Shown piece after piece: positions 41,646 to 51,469 of a stretch of DNA of 64,000 bases. Numbering within the stretch: the first letter of the stretch is position 1; each line of letters starts with the position of its first letter. Made by a program: the position numbers and the translations under genes. The notes beneath the pieces were generated by a model. That model was not told where the DNA came from, ran no database searches, and worked only from the letters and a program-made list of their open reading frames with translations. The stretch lies in contig CBIHNI010000012.1 in NCBI GenBank assembly GCA_966211455.1, forward strand, positions 78,865 through 142,864, in the 5' to 3' direction. The DNA is from 21-14-0-10-47-8 sp966211455. GTDB lineage: Bacteria; Bdellovibrionota; Bdellovibrionia; Bdellovibrionales; Bdellovibrionaceae.

Positions 41646-44600
41646 ATGAAAAGAGCATTTACCTCAGCATTTATCATCTTGCTTTTGGCTACAGTATCGC
41701 TCGCCGCTCCCACCACGGTATATGGTCCCCAAAAAGTTCAAGCGACTCCTAATTCCACAACTTTAAATACAATAATCACGAACAACCTCAATAATGCCGA
41801 TGGCGTTTTGACGATTATCAATGGGAATGGAGAAGATCTCTCTCTTAAATCTTGCTCAAAAAGATCTATTTTTGAATTCCTGGCCTGCGAGCTAGAAAAT
41901 GTTGCAAAACGAACATTTGCTATTTTTGACCGCCCAACTCTAATTGAAGTCAGTTTGAATAATAGAGTTATCGCCTCTTCATCTCAGATTCCAGCGTCAA
42001 TGGGCAAGTTTCAAACGTCTGTTAAGATCAATCTCGTAAATCAACTACAGATTAAAGTTAAAGGTCTATGGACGGCATCTGCAACGTTCGAAATTAAAGC
42101 CGAGACGCAAGCGCCGAATCAGAACCCGATTGCTCAGCTTACGACAACGCCAATCAATGGAACAGCCCCACTACTTGTGTCTTTTTCCGGTCTTGCGAGT
42201 TCAGATCCAGATGGAGATTTCATTTCACAGTATAAGTGGGAATTTGGAGATGGCGGAGTCGCCACCGGCCCAACCCCAACGCACATTTTTGCAAATCCAG
42301 GAACATTTTCGGTCAAACTAACAGTCGTTGATAATCGCGGAGGTCAGGGCTCAATAATCCAACCTCTGACTGTTCAGCAGAATCAAGCTCCGTCAGCATC
42401 GTTTCTTGCCACAATTGGAACGGTCGAAAATGAATTAAGCGTTCACTTCGATGCTTCTGAATCTCAGGATCTCGACGGCCAAATCACTTCGTTTCATTTC
42501 GATTTCGGAGATGGCGCGACAGCCGATACCCCCATTGCCAATCACACCTACTTACAGCCAGGAATCTACCAGGTCACTTTAAAGGTACAAGATGACAAAG
42601 GAACAAGCAGCACTCTCACAAAATCAATTGAGCTTAGAGATACCATTGCGCCGATTCTCACCCTACAAAGTCCAACCGAAGGCGCTCTCATGGCAGGTAA
42701 AACATTTGTTGTCACTGGAGCTTCTAGTGAAAGGCTCTCTGAAGCGCGAATTCAGTTTAATGGGGACACTACCGTCTACAACCTCCCACTGAATTCCGAG
42801 CAGAATGGGTTTTCACAATCCATTACTTTAAGCCAGGATGGCAATCGCACTCTTTCGATTACCGCAAAAGATTTATCCGGAAATCAGACATCCTTAACTC
42901 GTCAATTCGTCTTAGATGCTACTTCTCCAAATCTGACTTTCGTTAATCCCACTTCCGGAACAACAAAGTACACGAACGCTTTACCATATGCACTGACTTT
43001 GGAAGTTTCTTCGAGTGAAAGACTCAGCCAGGCAGCCGTAAATGGACAACCGCTTACAATTATCAACAACGATACTGCAGCTACGGGACTCTTAAGTCTA
43101 GCGACTGCGGGAATTAGCAATCTTGTAGTTACCGCAAAAGATATCGCCGGCAATGAATCGAGTCTCACTGAAACTTTTGAAGTGATATTTGATAACCGGG
43201 CACCGGTTGTGGCTTTAGATATTCAAGATAAGACTCGAACCGCCCTGTTTCAAATTCCACTTTCAGTTTCTATCGACGACTCTTCACCGGCTTATACCGA
43301 AATCAAGGTCAATGGAGAGCAGACTTTAACGACAGGCGCGAAGCAGTTCACAGCCTTAGTTTATCTGAATCAAGAGGGTGAAAATAATATTGAAGTTTCA
43401 TCTAAAGATGAAGCTGGAAATTCGAGTGCCATCTCAAAAATTGCCGTTATTCGAGATTCCGCTGGCCCGGTTCTTTCGTCAATAATGCCGGCGGATAATT
43501 CAAATATCCAATCTGTTGGATTTCAAGTCAGCGCCTCTTCAAATGAGGAATTGAAGTCCGTTACAGTCAATGGCCTACCTGCAGTTTTAAGCACAGACAA
43601 AAAATCGTTTTCATTCACGCTTGTCGCCCAATCTCAAGGTCCCTTGCAAATTCGAATTCTGGCGGAAGATCTTCTTGGAAATTATTCGAATTACACTGTA
43701 AATGTCCAAATTCAAAGTAAAGTTCTAATTGCGGAGCTTGTCTCAGTTGTCCCGGCCGAAGATGGTCAACATTTGATCGTGAATGGAGCCATCGGCGCAT
43801 CCCGACCGGGGGCCCAGATCAAAGCTGTAACCGGATTATTCACCTTCAATAATGGCGAAACCAACTCAAATTCAGACGGCAGCTTCCAAATTAAATTGGA
43901 TCCTTTTATGTCAGTCACAGTAACTGGAAAAGATCTTTCTACAGGCGAGCAAGACTCAACAGTTATCAATTATGGAAGCCAAACAAGAATTTCAGGTATT
44001 GTAAAAAGCGTTGATGACGTTCCATTAATGGGTGCAACCGTTGGAATAGTGGGCTCAACGAAAACAGTACACACTGACGGAAACGGAGCATTTGCTCTGA
44101 CTGGAATTCCTTCCGGGGACCAGATGCTTTATATTGATGGCGCCACCATCGTTATCCAATCAAACGATCGAAAATATTCAAAAACAAATGTCGCTGTGAA
44201 TATTGGTCTTGGTCAACAGAACGTTATGGAACGTCCTATTTACCTGGCACCATTAATGCTTGATGGAACCCAGACGCCAGTTTTAGCAAACTCAACCACG
44301 ATTGTAACCAGCCCCAATGCTCCTGGTGTTTCGCTCAACATTCCTGCAAATTCCGCTTCCTTCCCAACCGGAGGCGCAACGGGAAATATCAATATCTCAT
44401 CCGTGTCTGCTGATAAATCAACTGTTCCCGTACCAGAATCCGCTGTTCCGACATCTGTTGTTACCTTGGAACCATCAGGACTATCATTTAGTCAAAAGGT
44501 TGAATTAACACTTCCGAATGACAATGAACTTCCAGCGGGCGTGGAGATGATCATCCTTTCAATGAATAGTAAAAAGGGACAGTGGGAGGTCGATGGACTA

Positions 44601-47600
44601 GCCAAAGTGTCAGAGGATGGGAATCGAATTGTGACAAAGCCTGGCTATGGAATATCCCATTTTAGCTTGGTCTACGCCGTACCAATCAAACCCGTCATCA
44701 TGGAAATGTCAGACAAAAAAATTGCAGGTATCGATGCCTCAAGAGGATCATTATCAACAGGATTTCAGCTTCCATCATTCAAATCGCTTGGCACGACGGT
44801 CACGCCTTCATTCGTTTATAAAAGCGCTTGGGCAAACCCAACAGCTGTCGTAACAAATTGGTTCGACATTCCGTCAGGAAAAGTAACCGCTACCTACAGT
44901 GGCAGCCAGCAAGCAAATTCCATTCAGGTTATAAGCCAGACATATTGCTATGGACCATTCAACACTTTTTGCGAAACAGATTATCAAAGATACTACATCA
45001 ATCTAAAACGTCAGACAGATACAAAAACCACCTCTTGGTATCAACCCGAGTCCATTAAGTCGCAGTTCTTTGTCAGCTCATTGACCAGCGATAGCGCCGT
45101 TCTCTCAGGAAATGCCTCTGTCGGGACCGATCCAAGTGGTCAACAACTCTTGCCAGGACCAAATATTAAAATTGGCTCTGCCAGCAAAATCTATGAGTAC
45201 AAGGGAATTCCGAATCAATCCACAATTGGATATGCAGTTGATTTGAAAGATCCTGCGACTGGGGACTATCTAAACTCCGGTGTGTACCCGACGCTTGCTC
45301 GATATCAAATCCGTCTTAAAAATCTGACCTTAACGACGACACAGTATACCGACACAACCCGAGTCAACGGCCAAGTTACAAACGTCCGAATCTCACAAGA
45401 AAGTCAGTTCCAAGAAAGAAAAGGTCGCGATGTTCTTCCTTCGGACGTAGTCAGCGCAATTATTGTTCAAAATAAAACGAAGTCTCCTTATGGTCGCGGT
45501 TGGCACAATACAGGAGCCTCAAGGATCTTAAATCCCGCAAGCTCAAGACTCGTGATAGAAGAGCCTTCCGGAGATATTTCAACATACGGACTTAAAAATC
45601 CGATCACAACACTCTTTGATGCCTCCGGTAAGAATATCGATCTTTCAATGGCAACAGATATCACCCGCTGGCCAAATGCTTACATTGTCCGAAGCGACAG
45701 TAACGCCAACACCGATATTTTGCAGGTAGATCTGTCCGCAAACTCGAACTCCTTTGTGAACATTGCATCCGTCCCCCAAAGCTCAGGACGATTGGGAAGC
45801 CAAGGATATTATTCTTGTCCTTCAAACTACACTGGGACATTTACCGCCTATTATTACCCATTCAAAGTGAAAGCGCGGGTTGGCGGTGTCATTGCCGCTC
45901 CAAATGGGTCCGTTTACATTTCAAACATTAGGGAACACTCTCTTTGGAACATTTCAGGAAATGCGGGCACACGCTTGGCCGGCAATTATGACAACGTCGA
46001 AAATGTGCTGGGTGGAATTTTTAACTCCTCCCCTGAAACAATGAATAATATCTGCCTTGCAAATTTTGGTGTGGGATGCACCACGGCCCAACCTGTTGCG
46101 ACGTTGAATTGCTCTTCAGCGCAGCCACCGCCTTGTTTACCTGGCACCGTCTGCAAACCGTTTAATCCGCCATACCCGGCTCCTAGCGAGGGTGATATTG
46201 GGTTCGGCGACTTTACTGGCGACGGCCGATCTGGACTTGTTCAAACAGGCCCACGCCAGATTGCAATGAACGCACCCGGATCAATCCTTATTGATCCAAA
46301 CGGCAACTTGATCATTGCAGATACGGGAAATAATCGCATCCGCCAAATTAACAGAAGCTCAAACACGATTTTCACAATTGTGGGTACGGGCACGAATGTG
46401 GACATTGGAGAAAATGTCGTCGCCACTTCGGCAGGGATTTTCCATCCCCTGGCATTGGCAATGGATCTCAGTGGCAATCTGTATTTTACAACCGAGTCTG
46501 GTTACATCAAGAAAGTCGACCTCAATGGCTTCATTACCACAGTGGCAGGCTTACCACTTGGCAAAGGTGGCATACTGGCTGATGAAGCACCTGCAAAGCA
46601 GATGTTCTTTAATAAACCGATGGGTCTTGCTGTCGACTCGCAAAACAACTTCCTGTATGTTGGAGATACCGGAAACAATCGTGTCGTACGAGTCGACCTA
46701 AATTCTGGTGTCGCAAGCAATGTTGCAGGTAGTGGTCAATGCGTGATCGGTAATATTGGCGACCTGGGCTCCGCTATCACGGCTTCTTTGTGCGCCCCAA
46801 CGCAAGTGGGTCTAGACTCAAATCAAAACCTGATCATCGTTGATTCAGGACATCAGAAAATTCGTCGCGTTAATTTTACTGCGAATACTTCGGGTTCTCT
46901 TGCATTTTCTCCAACGAATAATGATCAATCTTTATTGATTCGAAATATTGATGGCACTTGGAATCGTAAATATCGAGATGGCAGCCAGGCTCTTTACGAT
47001 ATCAGCGGCAAAATCTCTCAATGGATCTCGCAAGACGGAAAGATCCAGCAGTACGACTATAACGCTGATGGAAACCTCTTATCCATTACAGATGCCGTTG
47101 GCCAGCAAACTATTTACAACTACTCTGGTGGAAAATTAAATTCGATTCGAGATCCTGCCGGCAGAGTTTCAAATTTTTCTTACAGTGGCGATTTCCTGTC
47201 TCAAATTTCATTCCCAGACGGAACCACTCGTACATTCGATTATGACGAAAATGGACTTCTATTGAAAGAGCAAGACCAGCGCGGTTATGCGACAAATTAC
47301 ACTTTCAATGAGTGGAAAAGACTGCAGTCGATCAAAGCGGCCGATAATTCGGTGACCACGATCAATGATGTCGATTCCGCATCTGTATCGAACAACTATA
47401 CAAATGGGCAAATCGGTACACTGGCAGGTCCAGGCCTTGGCGCAAATCAAGTCAGATCAAGTGTGGTCGATGCAAAAAATCAAACGACAGAAATGGCGCC
47501 TGATTTAAATGGCTATATCTCAACAGTCAAGAATGCCCTCGGAGAAACTACCATTATCGAGAGAAACCTTTATGGCAATCCAACCTCGATTCTGCTTGCA

Positions 47601-50261
47601 GACGGATCTAAAACATCAATGACCTACGATACGATCACGATGGATCTGCTCTCTCGCAAAGACGAAGTTTCTGGTCTTGAAGAGTCATTCACTTATGACT
47701 CTCGAGGAAATATCCTGACTTCCAAAAACACATTGGGGCAAGCAACAACGAGCACGTACGATCCAGCGAATGGAAAACTAATCTCAAGAACGGTTCCAGG
47801 TGGAATTAAAACCACTTTGACGTACAACAATCTCGGCTTGATTGATTCTCAAACCGTGTATCCACAAGTCGGCCAACCCCTATCAAGACATATGCAGTAC
47901 GATGCAAAAGGCAACGTCATTCGGGTTTATTTTGATGACGGAAAAGAAGCTCAATTTACTTATGACCTTGCTGGAAATGTCTCGACGGCAACAGTTACAT
48001 CTGGTGGATCAAATCAAACGAAACAATACTTCTATGATGCCTTCAATCGCCTTGTAAAAGTCCAGAATCCAAAAGGCGATACCACAGAGTATTCATATCT
48101 ACCGACTGGCCAACTGTCCGAAATCAGAGCTCCTTCTGGTAAATCAACCACGTTCGAATACAATATTCGTGGTCAGCTCGTTAAAAAGACGACTCCAGAT
48201 GGGTTTAGTAGCTCTTTCACCTATGATGGAAACGGCAATGTCACGACGGTTACGGACCCTAACAACAAAATAAAAACGTATACCTATGACGGACTGAACC
48301 GTGTCCAAAAAGTTCAACTTCCAGACGACATGATTCAAATTTCTTATAATGTCAAAGGTAGCATCATCGCGCAGTCCAACTTGGTTTCCCAATTGGTGCT
48401 AGATCGTGATGATCGGGATCGTATCGTTCAGGCGACTTTGGCCGGTATCGGAACGATGTCATCTTACCCAACCGTTCCGTTGACTTATTCATACAACGAC
48501 CTCGATCAAGTGACATCAATGCAATCATCTTTGATTTCTATGGTATACGGTTACGATAACTCGAATCGAATTGGAACTATCAGCTCTTCACATGGAGATT
48601 CATATCAGTACTTTTATGACAACGCGAACCGCTTAGCCCAAATCAATCATCCTGTTGGACGCACAAATTACTCGTATAACGCTAGCGGGACTATCAGCTC
48701 AATCTATTACTCGCAAAACAACGTTACAAAAAGTTTCACGGCCCTTGGCTATGATGAGCGTCAACGCATTACAAGCCGACAAAATGGCTCGGGCACTTCG
48801 GCAATGGATTATGATGCGAACAACCAGCTCACTTCGATGTCCGTCCCTTTACAGGCCGTCGAACAGTTTACTTATGACCCAATGGGAAATCGAATAACAG
48901 ACACAAATGGAAATTATGCCTACGACCAAAATCAGGACAAACTTGTTGAAGATTGGCAATACACTTACAGTTACGACAACAACGGAAACCTGATTTTAAA
49001 AACCGCGAAAACTGCCGGTAAGATTTCTTATCGCTACAATTACAACTCGAAAAACCAGTTGATCGAAGCTTTGTCTTATCAAAATTTGATGGCTTCGCCG
49101 ATTCAGCAGGTCATCTACAACTACGATGTCTTAGGCAGAAGACTTGAAAAGACAATCTTCGACAACAGCGCTCCCGCCAACGCGAAAACCCGCCGGTATG
49201 TCTACAACGGAAATTCGATTATTGCAGAGCTTGATGGAAGCAACACCCTGCTTGCAACTTACACCCATTCGGGACTGACCGATGATGACGTCCTTGCCCT
49301 GCATGTCGCAACCGCAGGCGTATCTGCTGGGATGTCATCGAACTCTGGAAACTTTTATTACCTAAAAGATCATCTTGGCAGTGTGACCGAAATCACAAAT
49401 GACCAAGGTCAGATCGTGCAAAAGTACGAATACTCGGCCTTCGGAAAAATTGTCGCTGTAAAAAACGGAGTTGGCAACGTCATCACAACTTCGGCAATCA
49501 ATTCGCCATATGCCTTTACCGGTCGGGAATTTGATCCAGAGACGGGACTGTATTATTACCGCGCAAGATATTATGACGCAGAAACAGGTCGCTTCATGCA
49601 GCGGGATCCGCATCCGGGACAGCTTGATAATCCCATTTCATCAGTCAATAAATATGCCTATTGTTATAACAATCCCCTTTCTTACACGGATCCTTCTGGA
49701 CAATTTGGTCTGGGTCAATTCATCGGAGGATTAATGAGCTTTGTGGCTCCAGCACTTTCTTTCACATTACTGAATACCACAAATTTCTTCCAAGGAGTCT
49801 TAGGTTGGACTGATAGTGATAAAAGAACGTTTAATCAGATATATGTCACGCTTGGAATTATTACGGTTGCTTACCTATCTGGAGGGTGGGCCGGCAAGGT
49901 CATAGCGGGTGGCACTCAAACCTTCCTCGGTTCGACGGTAGGCGCCGGTACAGGCGCAGCCTTTGGAGGACTTACAGGCGCGATAATGTATCCCACAACT
50001 GGCCTGGGAACCTCACCGGAAGGTTTCCGTTTTGGACGAGCAGTTGGGTTGATTGCGGGTTCAATCGGCTACGCAATGTGGAACAAAGGTATTGCCCCTG
50101 GCTTAGTTACCAGCACGACAACTATTAGCGATTATGGTTTATTGAGTGATTTCGAACCCTTCCTGTCTACTATCGACAGGTCCATAGGCTCCCTGGCGTT
50201 TGGATATTTACCATACTATTTGACTGTCACTTTCCTCCCTATTGATAATTTAAATCAATAA
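41646..50261 (+). CDS. Giant PKD/Ig/NHL/RHS (YD-repeat) surface protein
   Basis: A 2,871-residue exported protein. ATG 41646 has GGGAG upstream. It has a signal peptide (FIILLLATVSLA), then two PKD domains (about 156–331; YKWEFGDGG, FHFDFGDGA), and about four Ig-like repeats with TAKD(L/I)(S/A)GN (331–690). A carboxypeptidase-regulatory-like domain (781–840), a ZU5-like domain (895–1015), an NHL propeller (1536–1751) and RHS/YD repeats (1761–2640) follow. The RHS core ends ARYYDAETGRFMQRDPHPG and DPSGQFGLG near 2680. The last 190 residues are hydrophobic and Gly-rich with no known toxin motif. The whole gene is more A+T-rich than its neighbours, a sign of transfer. It is probably a secreted or surface polymorphic-toxin-type or adhesin protein. 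Confidence 0.9.
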   Translation: MKRAFTSAFIILLLATVSLAAPTTVYGPQKVQATPNSTTLNTIITNNLNNADGVLTIINGNGEDLSLKSCSKRSIFEFLACELENVAKRTFAIFDRPTLIEVSLNNRVIASSSQIPASMGKFQTSVKINLVNQLQIKVKGLWTASATFEIKAETQAPNQNPIAQLTTTPINGTAPLLVSFSGLASSDPDGDFISQYKWEFGDGGVATGPTPTHIFANPGTFSVKLTVVDNRGGQGSIIQPLTVQQNQAPSASFLATIGTVENELSVHFDASESQDLDGQITSFHFDFGDGATADTPIANHTYLQPGIYQVTLKVQDDKGTSSTLTKSIELRDTIAPILTLQSPTEGALMAGKTFVVTGASSERLSEARIQFNGDTTVYNLPLNSEQNGFSQSITLSQDGNRTLSITAKDLSGNQTSLTRQFVLDATSPNLTFVNPTSGTTKYTNALPYALTLEVSSSERLSQAAVNGQPLTIINNDTAATGLLSLATAGISNLVVTAKDIAGNESSLTETFEVIFDNRAPVVALDIQDKTRTALFQIPLSVSIDDSSPAYTEIKVNGEQTLTTGAKQFTALVYLNQEGENNIEVSSKDEAGNSSAISKIAVIRDSAGPVLSSIMPADNSNIQSVGFQVSASSNEELKSVTVNGLPAVLSTDKKSFSFTLVAQSQGPLQIRILAEDLLGNYSNYTVNVQIQSKVLIAELVSVVPAEDGQHLIVNGAIGASRPGAQIKAVTGLFTFNNGETNSNSDGSFQIKLDPFMSVTVTGKDLSTGEQDSTVINYGSQTRISGIVKSVDDVPLMGATVGIVGSTKTVHTDGNGAFALTGIPSGDQMLYIDGATIVIQSNDRKYSKTNVAVNIGLGQQNVMERPIYLAPLMLDGTQTPVLANSTTIVTSPNAPGVSLNIPANSASFPTGGATGNINISSVSADKSTVPVPESAVPTSVVTLEPSGLSFSQKVELTLPNDNELPAGVEMIILSMNSKKGQWEVDGLAKVSEDGNRIVTKPGYGISHFSLVYAVPIKPVIMEMSDKKIAGIDASRGSLSTGFQLPSFKSLGTTVTPSFVYKSAWANPTAVVTNWFDIPSGKVTATYSGSQQANSIQVISQTYCYGPFNTFCETDYQRYYINLKRQTDTKTTSWYQPESIKSQFFVSSLTSDSAVLSGNASVGTDPSGQQLLPGPNIKIGSASKIYEYKGIPNQSTIGYAVDLKDPATGDYLNSGVYPTLARYQIRLKNLTLTTTQYTDTTRVNGQVTNVRISQESQFQERKGRDVLPSDVVSAIIVQNKTKSPYGRGWHNTGASRILNPASSRLVIEEPSGDISTYGLKNPITTLFDASGKNIDLSMATDITRWPNAYIVRSDSNANTDILQVDLSANSNSFVNIASVPQSSGRLGSQGYYSCPSNYTGTFTAYYYPFKVKARVGGVIAAPNGSVYISNIREHSLWNISGNAGTRLAGNYDNVENVLGGIFNSSPETMNNICLANFGVGCTTAQPVATLNCSSAQPPPCLPGTVCKPFNPPYPAPSEGDIGFGDFTGDGRSGLVQTGPRQIAMNAPGSILIDPNGNLIIADTGNNRIRQINRSSNTIFTIVGTGTNVDIGENVVATSAGIFHPLALAMDLSGNLYFTTESGYIKKVDLNGFITTVAGLPLGKGGILADEAPAKQMFFNKPMGLAVDSQNNFLYVGDTGNNRVVRVDLNSGVASNVAGSGQCVIGNIGDLGSAITASLCAPTQVGLDSNQNLIIVDSGHQKIRRVNFTANTSGSLAFSPTNNDQSLLIRNIDGTWNRKYRDGSQALYDISGKISQWISQDGKIQQYDYNADGNLLSITDAVGQQTIYNYSGGKLNSIRDPAGRVSNFSYSGDFLSQISFPDGTTRTFDYDENGLLLKEQDQRGYATNYTFNEWKRLQSIKAADNSVTTINDVDSASVSNNYTNGQIGTLAGPGLGANQVRSSVVDAKNQTTEMAPDLNGYISTVKNALGETTIIERNLYGNPTSILLADGSKTSMTYDTITMDLLSRKDEVSGLEESFTYDSRGNILTSKNTLGQATTSTYDPANGKLISRTVPGGIKTTLTYNNLGLIDSQTVYPQVGQPLSRHMQYDAKGNVIRVYFDDGKEAQFTYDLAGNVSTATVTSGGSNQTKQYFYDAFNRLVKVQNPKGDTTEYSYLPTGQLSEIRAPSGKSTTFEYNIRGQLVKKTTPDGFSSSFTYDGNGNVTTVTDPNNKIKTYTYDGLNRVQKVQLPDDMIQISYNVKGSIIAQSNLVSQLVLDRDDRDRIVQATLAGIGTMSSYPTVPLTYSYNDLDQVTSMQSSLISMVYGYDNSNRIGTISSSHGDSYQYFYDNANRLAQINHPVGRTNYSYNASGTISSIYYSQNNVTKSFTALGYDERQRITSRQNGSGTSAMDYDANNQLTSMSVPLQAVEQFTYDPMGNRITDTNGNYAYDQNQDKLVEDWQYTYSYDNNGNLILKTAKTAGKISYRYNYNSKNQLIEALSYQNLMASPIQQVIYNYDVLGRRLEKTIFDNSAPANAKTRRYVYNGNSIIAELDGSNTLLATYTHSGLTDDDVLALHVATAGVSAGMSSNSGNFYYLKDHLGSVTEITNDQGQIVQKYEYSAFGKIVAVKNGVGNVITTSAINSPYAFTGREFDPETGLYYYRARYYDAETGRFMQRDPHPGQLDNPISSVNKYAYCYNNPLSYTDPSGQFGLGQFIGGLMSFVAPALSFTLLNTTNFFQGVLGWTDSDKRTFNQIYVTLGIITVAYLSGGWAGKVIAGGTQTFLGSTVGAGTGAAFGGLTGAIMYPTTGLGTSPEGFRFGRAVGLIAGSIGYAMWNKGIAPGLVTSTTTISDYGLLSDFEPFLSTIDRSIGSLAFGYLPYYLTVTFLPIDNLNQ

Positions 50262-50271
50262 CAAGGAACCG

Positions 50272-50838
50272 ATGAAAACAAAGCTTTCTCCTATCTTTCT
50301 GATCGCTATATTAACTTACTTAAGCTCATGCACTCTAATGAAGCCGTTGACTGTTGTGAGAGAGGAGCAGCTTAGTAGTAACTGGACTAAAACGCCCGTA
50401 AGAATAGTTGTTTCAGAATCTAAACCAGAGAATATAGATACGGGACCTAGCGCAAGAAGCGTTCTTCAGCAAATCGAAGAGTTAAAATTCTTCAAAAGTA
50501 TAGGCGAAGAAGAGTCTGCTATAATGTTAAATTTCACCTTTTTCGACTGTAGCGTTCAAGAAAAGGCAATTGGAACGACAGCGTGGGGTGTAGCATCTGC
50601 ATTTACATTAGCAATAATTCCATTTTGGCATGACTATTCGATGTGCCTCAACATCTCTGGCCCAGATCTACCATCAGCGCAATCTTTCAAAACGGATTAC
50701 ACTGTGACTCACTCAGTTTTCCTAATCGGAAAAGGATCTCTAACGCCTCAAGAGACAGAGAAGCCAATTAGAGAAAATCTAATTTTACAAGCCCTTCAAT
50801 CTTTGTCAAAAATGTCACCTCCACACCAACAAAAATAA
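50272..50838 (+). CDS. Lipoprotein following the RHS gene, possible immunity protein
   Basis: A 188-residue lipoprotein. The signal peptide ends in the lipobox YLSSC; AAGGA lies ahead of the ATG, 10 nt after the RHS stop, so the gene is translated with it. The mature part has a hydrophobic stretch near residues 100–120 (VASAFTLAIIPFW) and two cysteines (DCSV, MCLN). No family was recognised. Genes directly after RHS toxins often encode immunity proteins, and a membrane-bound one would suit a membrane-acting tail. This is inference from position. Confidence 0.6.
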   Translation: MKTKLSPIFLIAILTYLSSCTLMKPLTVVREEQLSSNWTKTPVRIVVSESKPENIDTGPSARSVLQQIEELKFFKSIGEEESAIMLNFTFFDCSVQEKAIGTTAWGVASAFTLAIIPFWHDYSMCLNISGPDLPSAQSFKTDYTVTHSVFLIGKGSLTPQETEKPIRENLILQALQSLSKMSPPHQQK

Positions 50839-51002
50839 ACGGAAGTGTTAAAAAATCCGCTCTACCAAACCATGACCAAAAATAGCTCTAATTACAGCCC
50901 ATTAATTTGAGCTTGATCGTCTCAACAGAACTCTACCAAGTCATCTCCTGAAAATTTTCGCACAACTATCAAGTTTTAATGTAAACAACCGATAATTTAG
51001 AT

Positions 51003-51467
51003 ATGAAGATCCTTCCTGTCCTTGCTACTTTGATTTTCATTACAACAGCCTGTGGTAAAAACAAAGACGCAGCAACACAGGCTTCAACACCACAAGGCTA
51101 TCATGATGTCATCTACCAGTCAGGCTTGCCAGTCTATCGAATCATTTCGATTCCCAGCCCAACAGAAATGGTCATATATCAGTATTACCTCAATGCCGAT
51201 CTTAGCGCTGGAACCTTTAGCGTGGACCGGGCGAAGATCTCCGGTATGACTTCGTCACAAATGACCCTTACCTATTACAATTCTGACTGTAAAATCTCGG
51301 GCGATAGCGAGACATTGATGTATTCTTATTTTGACGATTACGAGTTCGCATTTACCTTATCTAGCACGGGCACTAAAGAATATGATGCTTTCACGACTCA
51401 AGTTCCGATCAAGAAAGTCATACAATATAGCATTGGCTCTTACACCTACAGCCCCACATGCCGCTAA
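51003..51467 (+). CDS. Small lipoprotein, unknown
   Basis: A 154-residue lipoprotein: a short signal peptide ends ITTAC. The body is Ser/Thr/Tyr-rich with strand-like segments, including EMVIYQYYLNADLSAG and MTLTYYNSDCK, and a C-terminal YTYSPTCR, so a disulfide is likely. It shares low G+C with the RHS region and lies 164 nt after the first lipoprotein. Two near-identical CTCTACCAA segments (50860 and 50931) sit in that gap. The next gene is convergent, 2 nt away. Confidence 0.6.
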   Translation: MKILPVLATLIFITTACGKNKDAATQASTPQGYHDVIYQSGLPVYRIISIPSPTEMVIYQYYLNADLSAGTFSVDRAKISGMTSSQMTLTYYNSDCKISGDSETLMYSYFDDYEFAFTLSSTGTKEYDAFTTQVPIKKVIQYSIGSYTYSPTCR

Positions 51468-51469
51468 GG

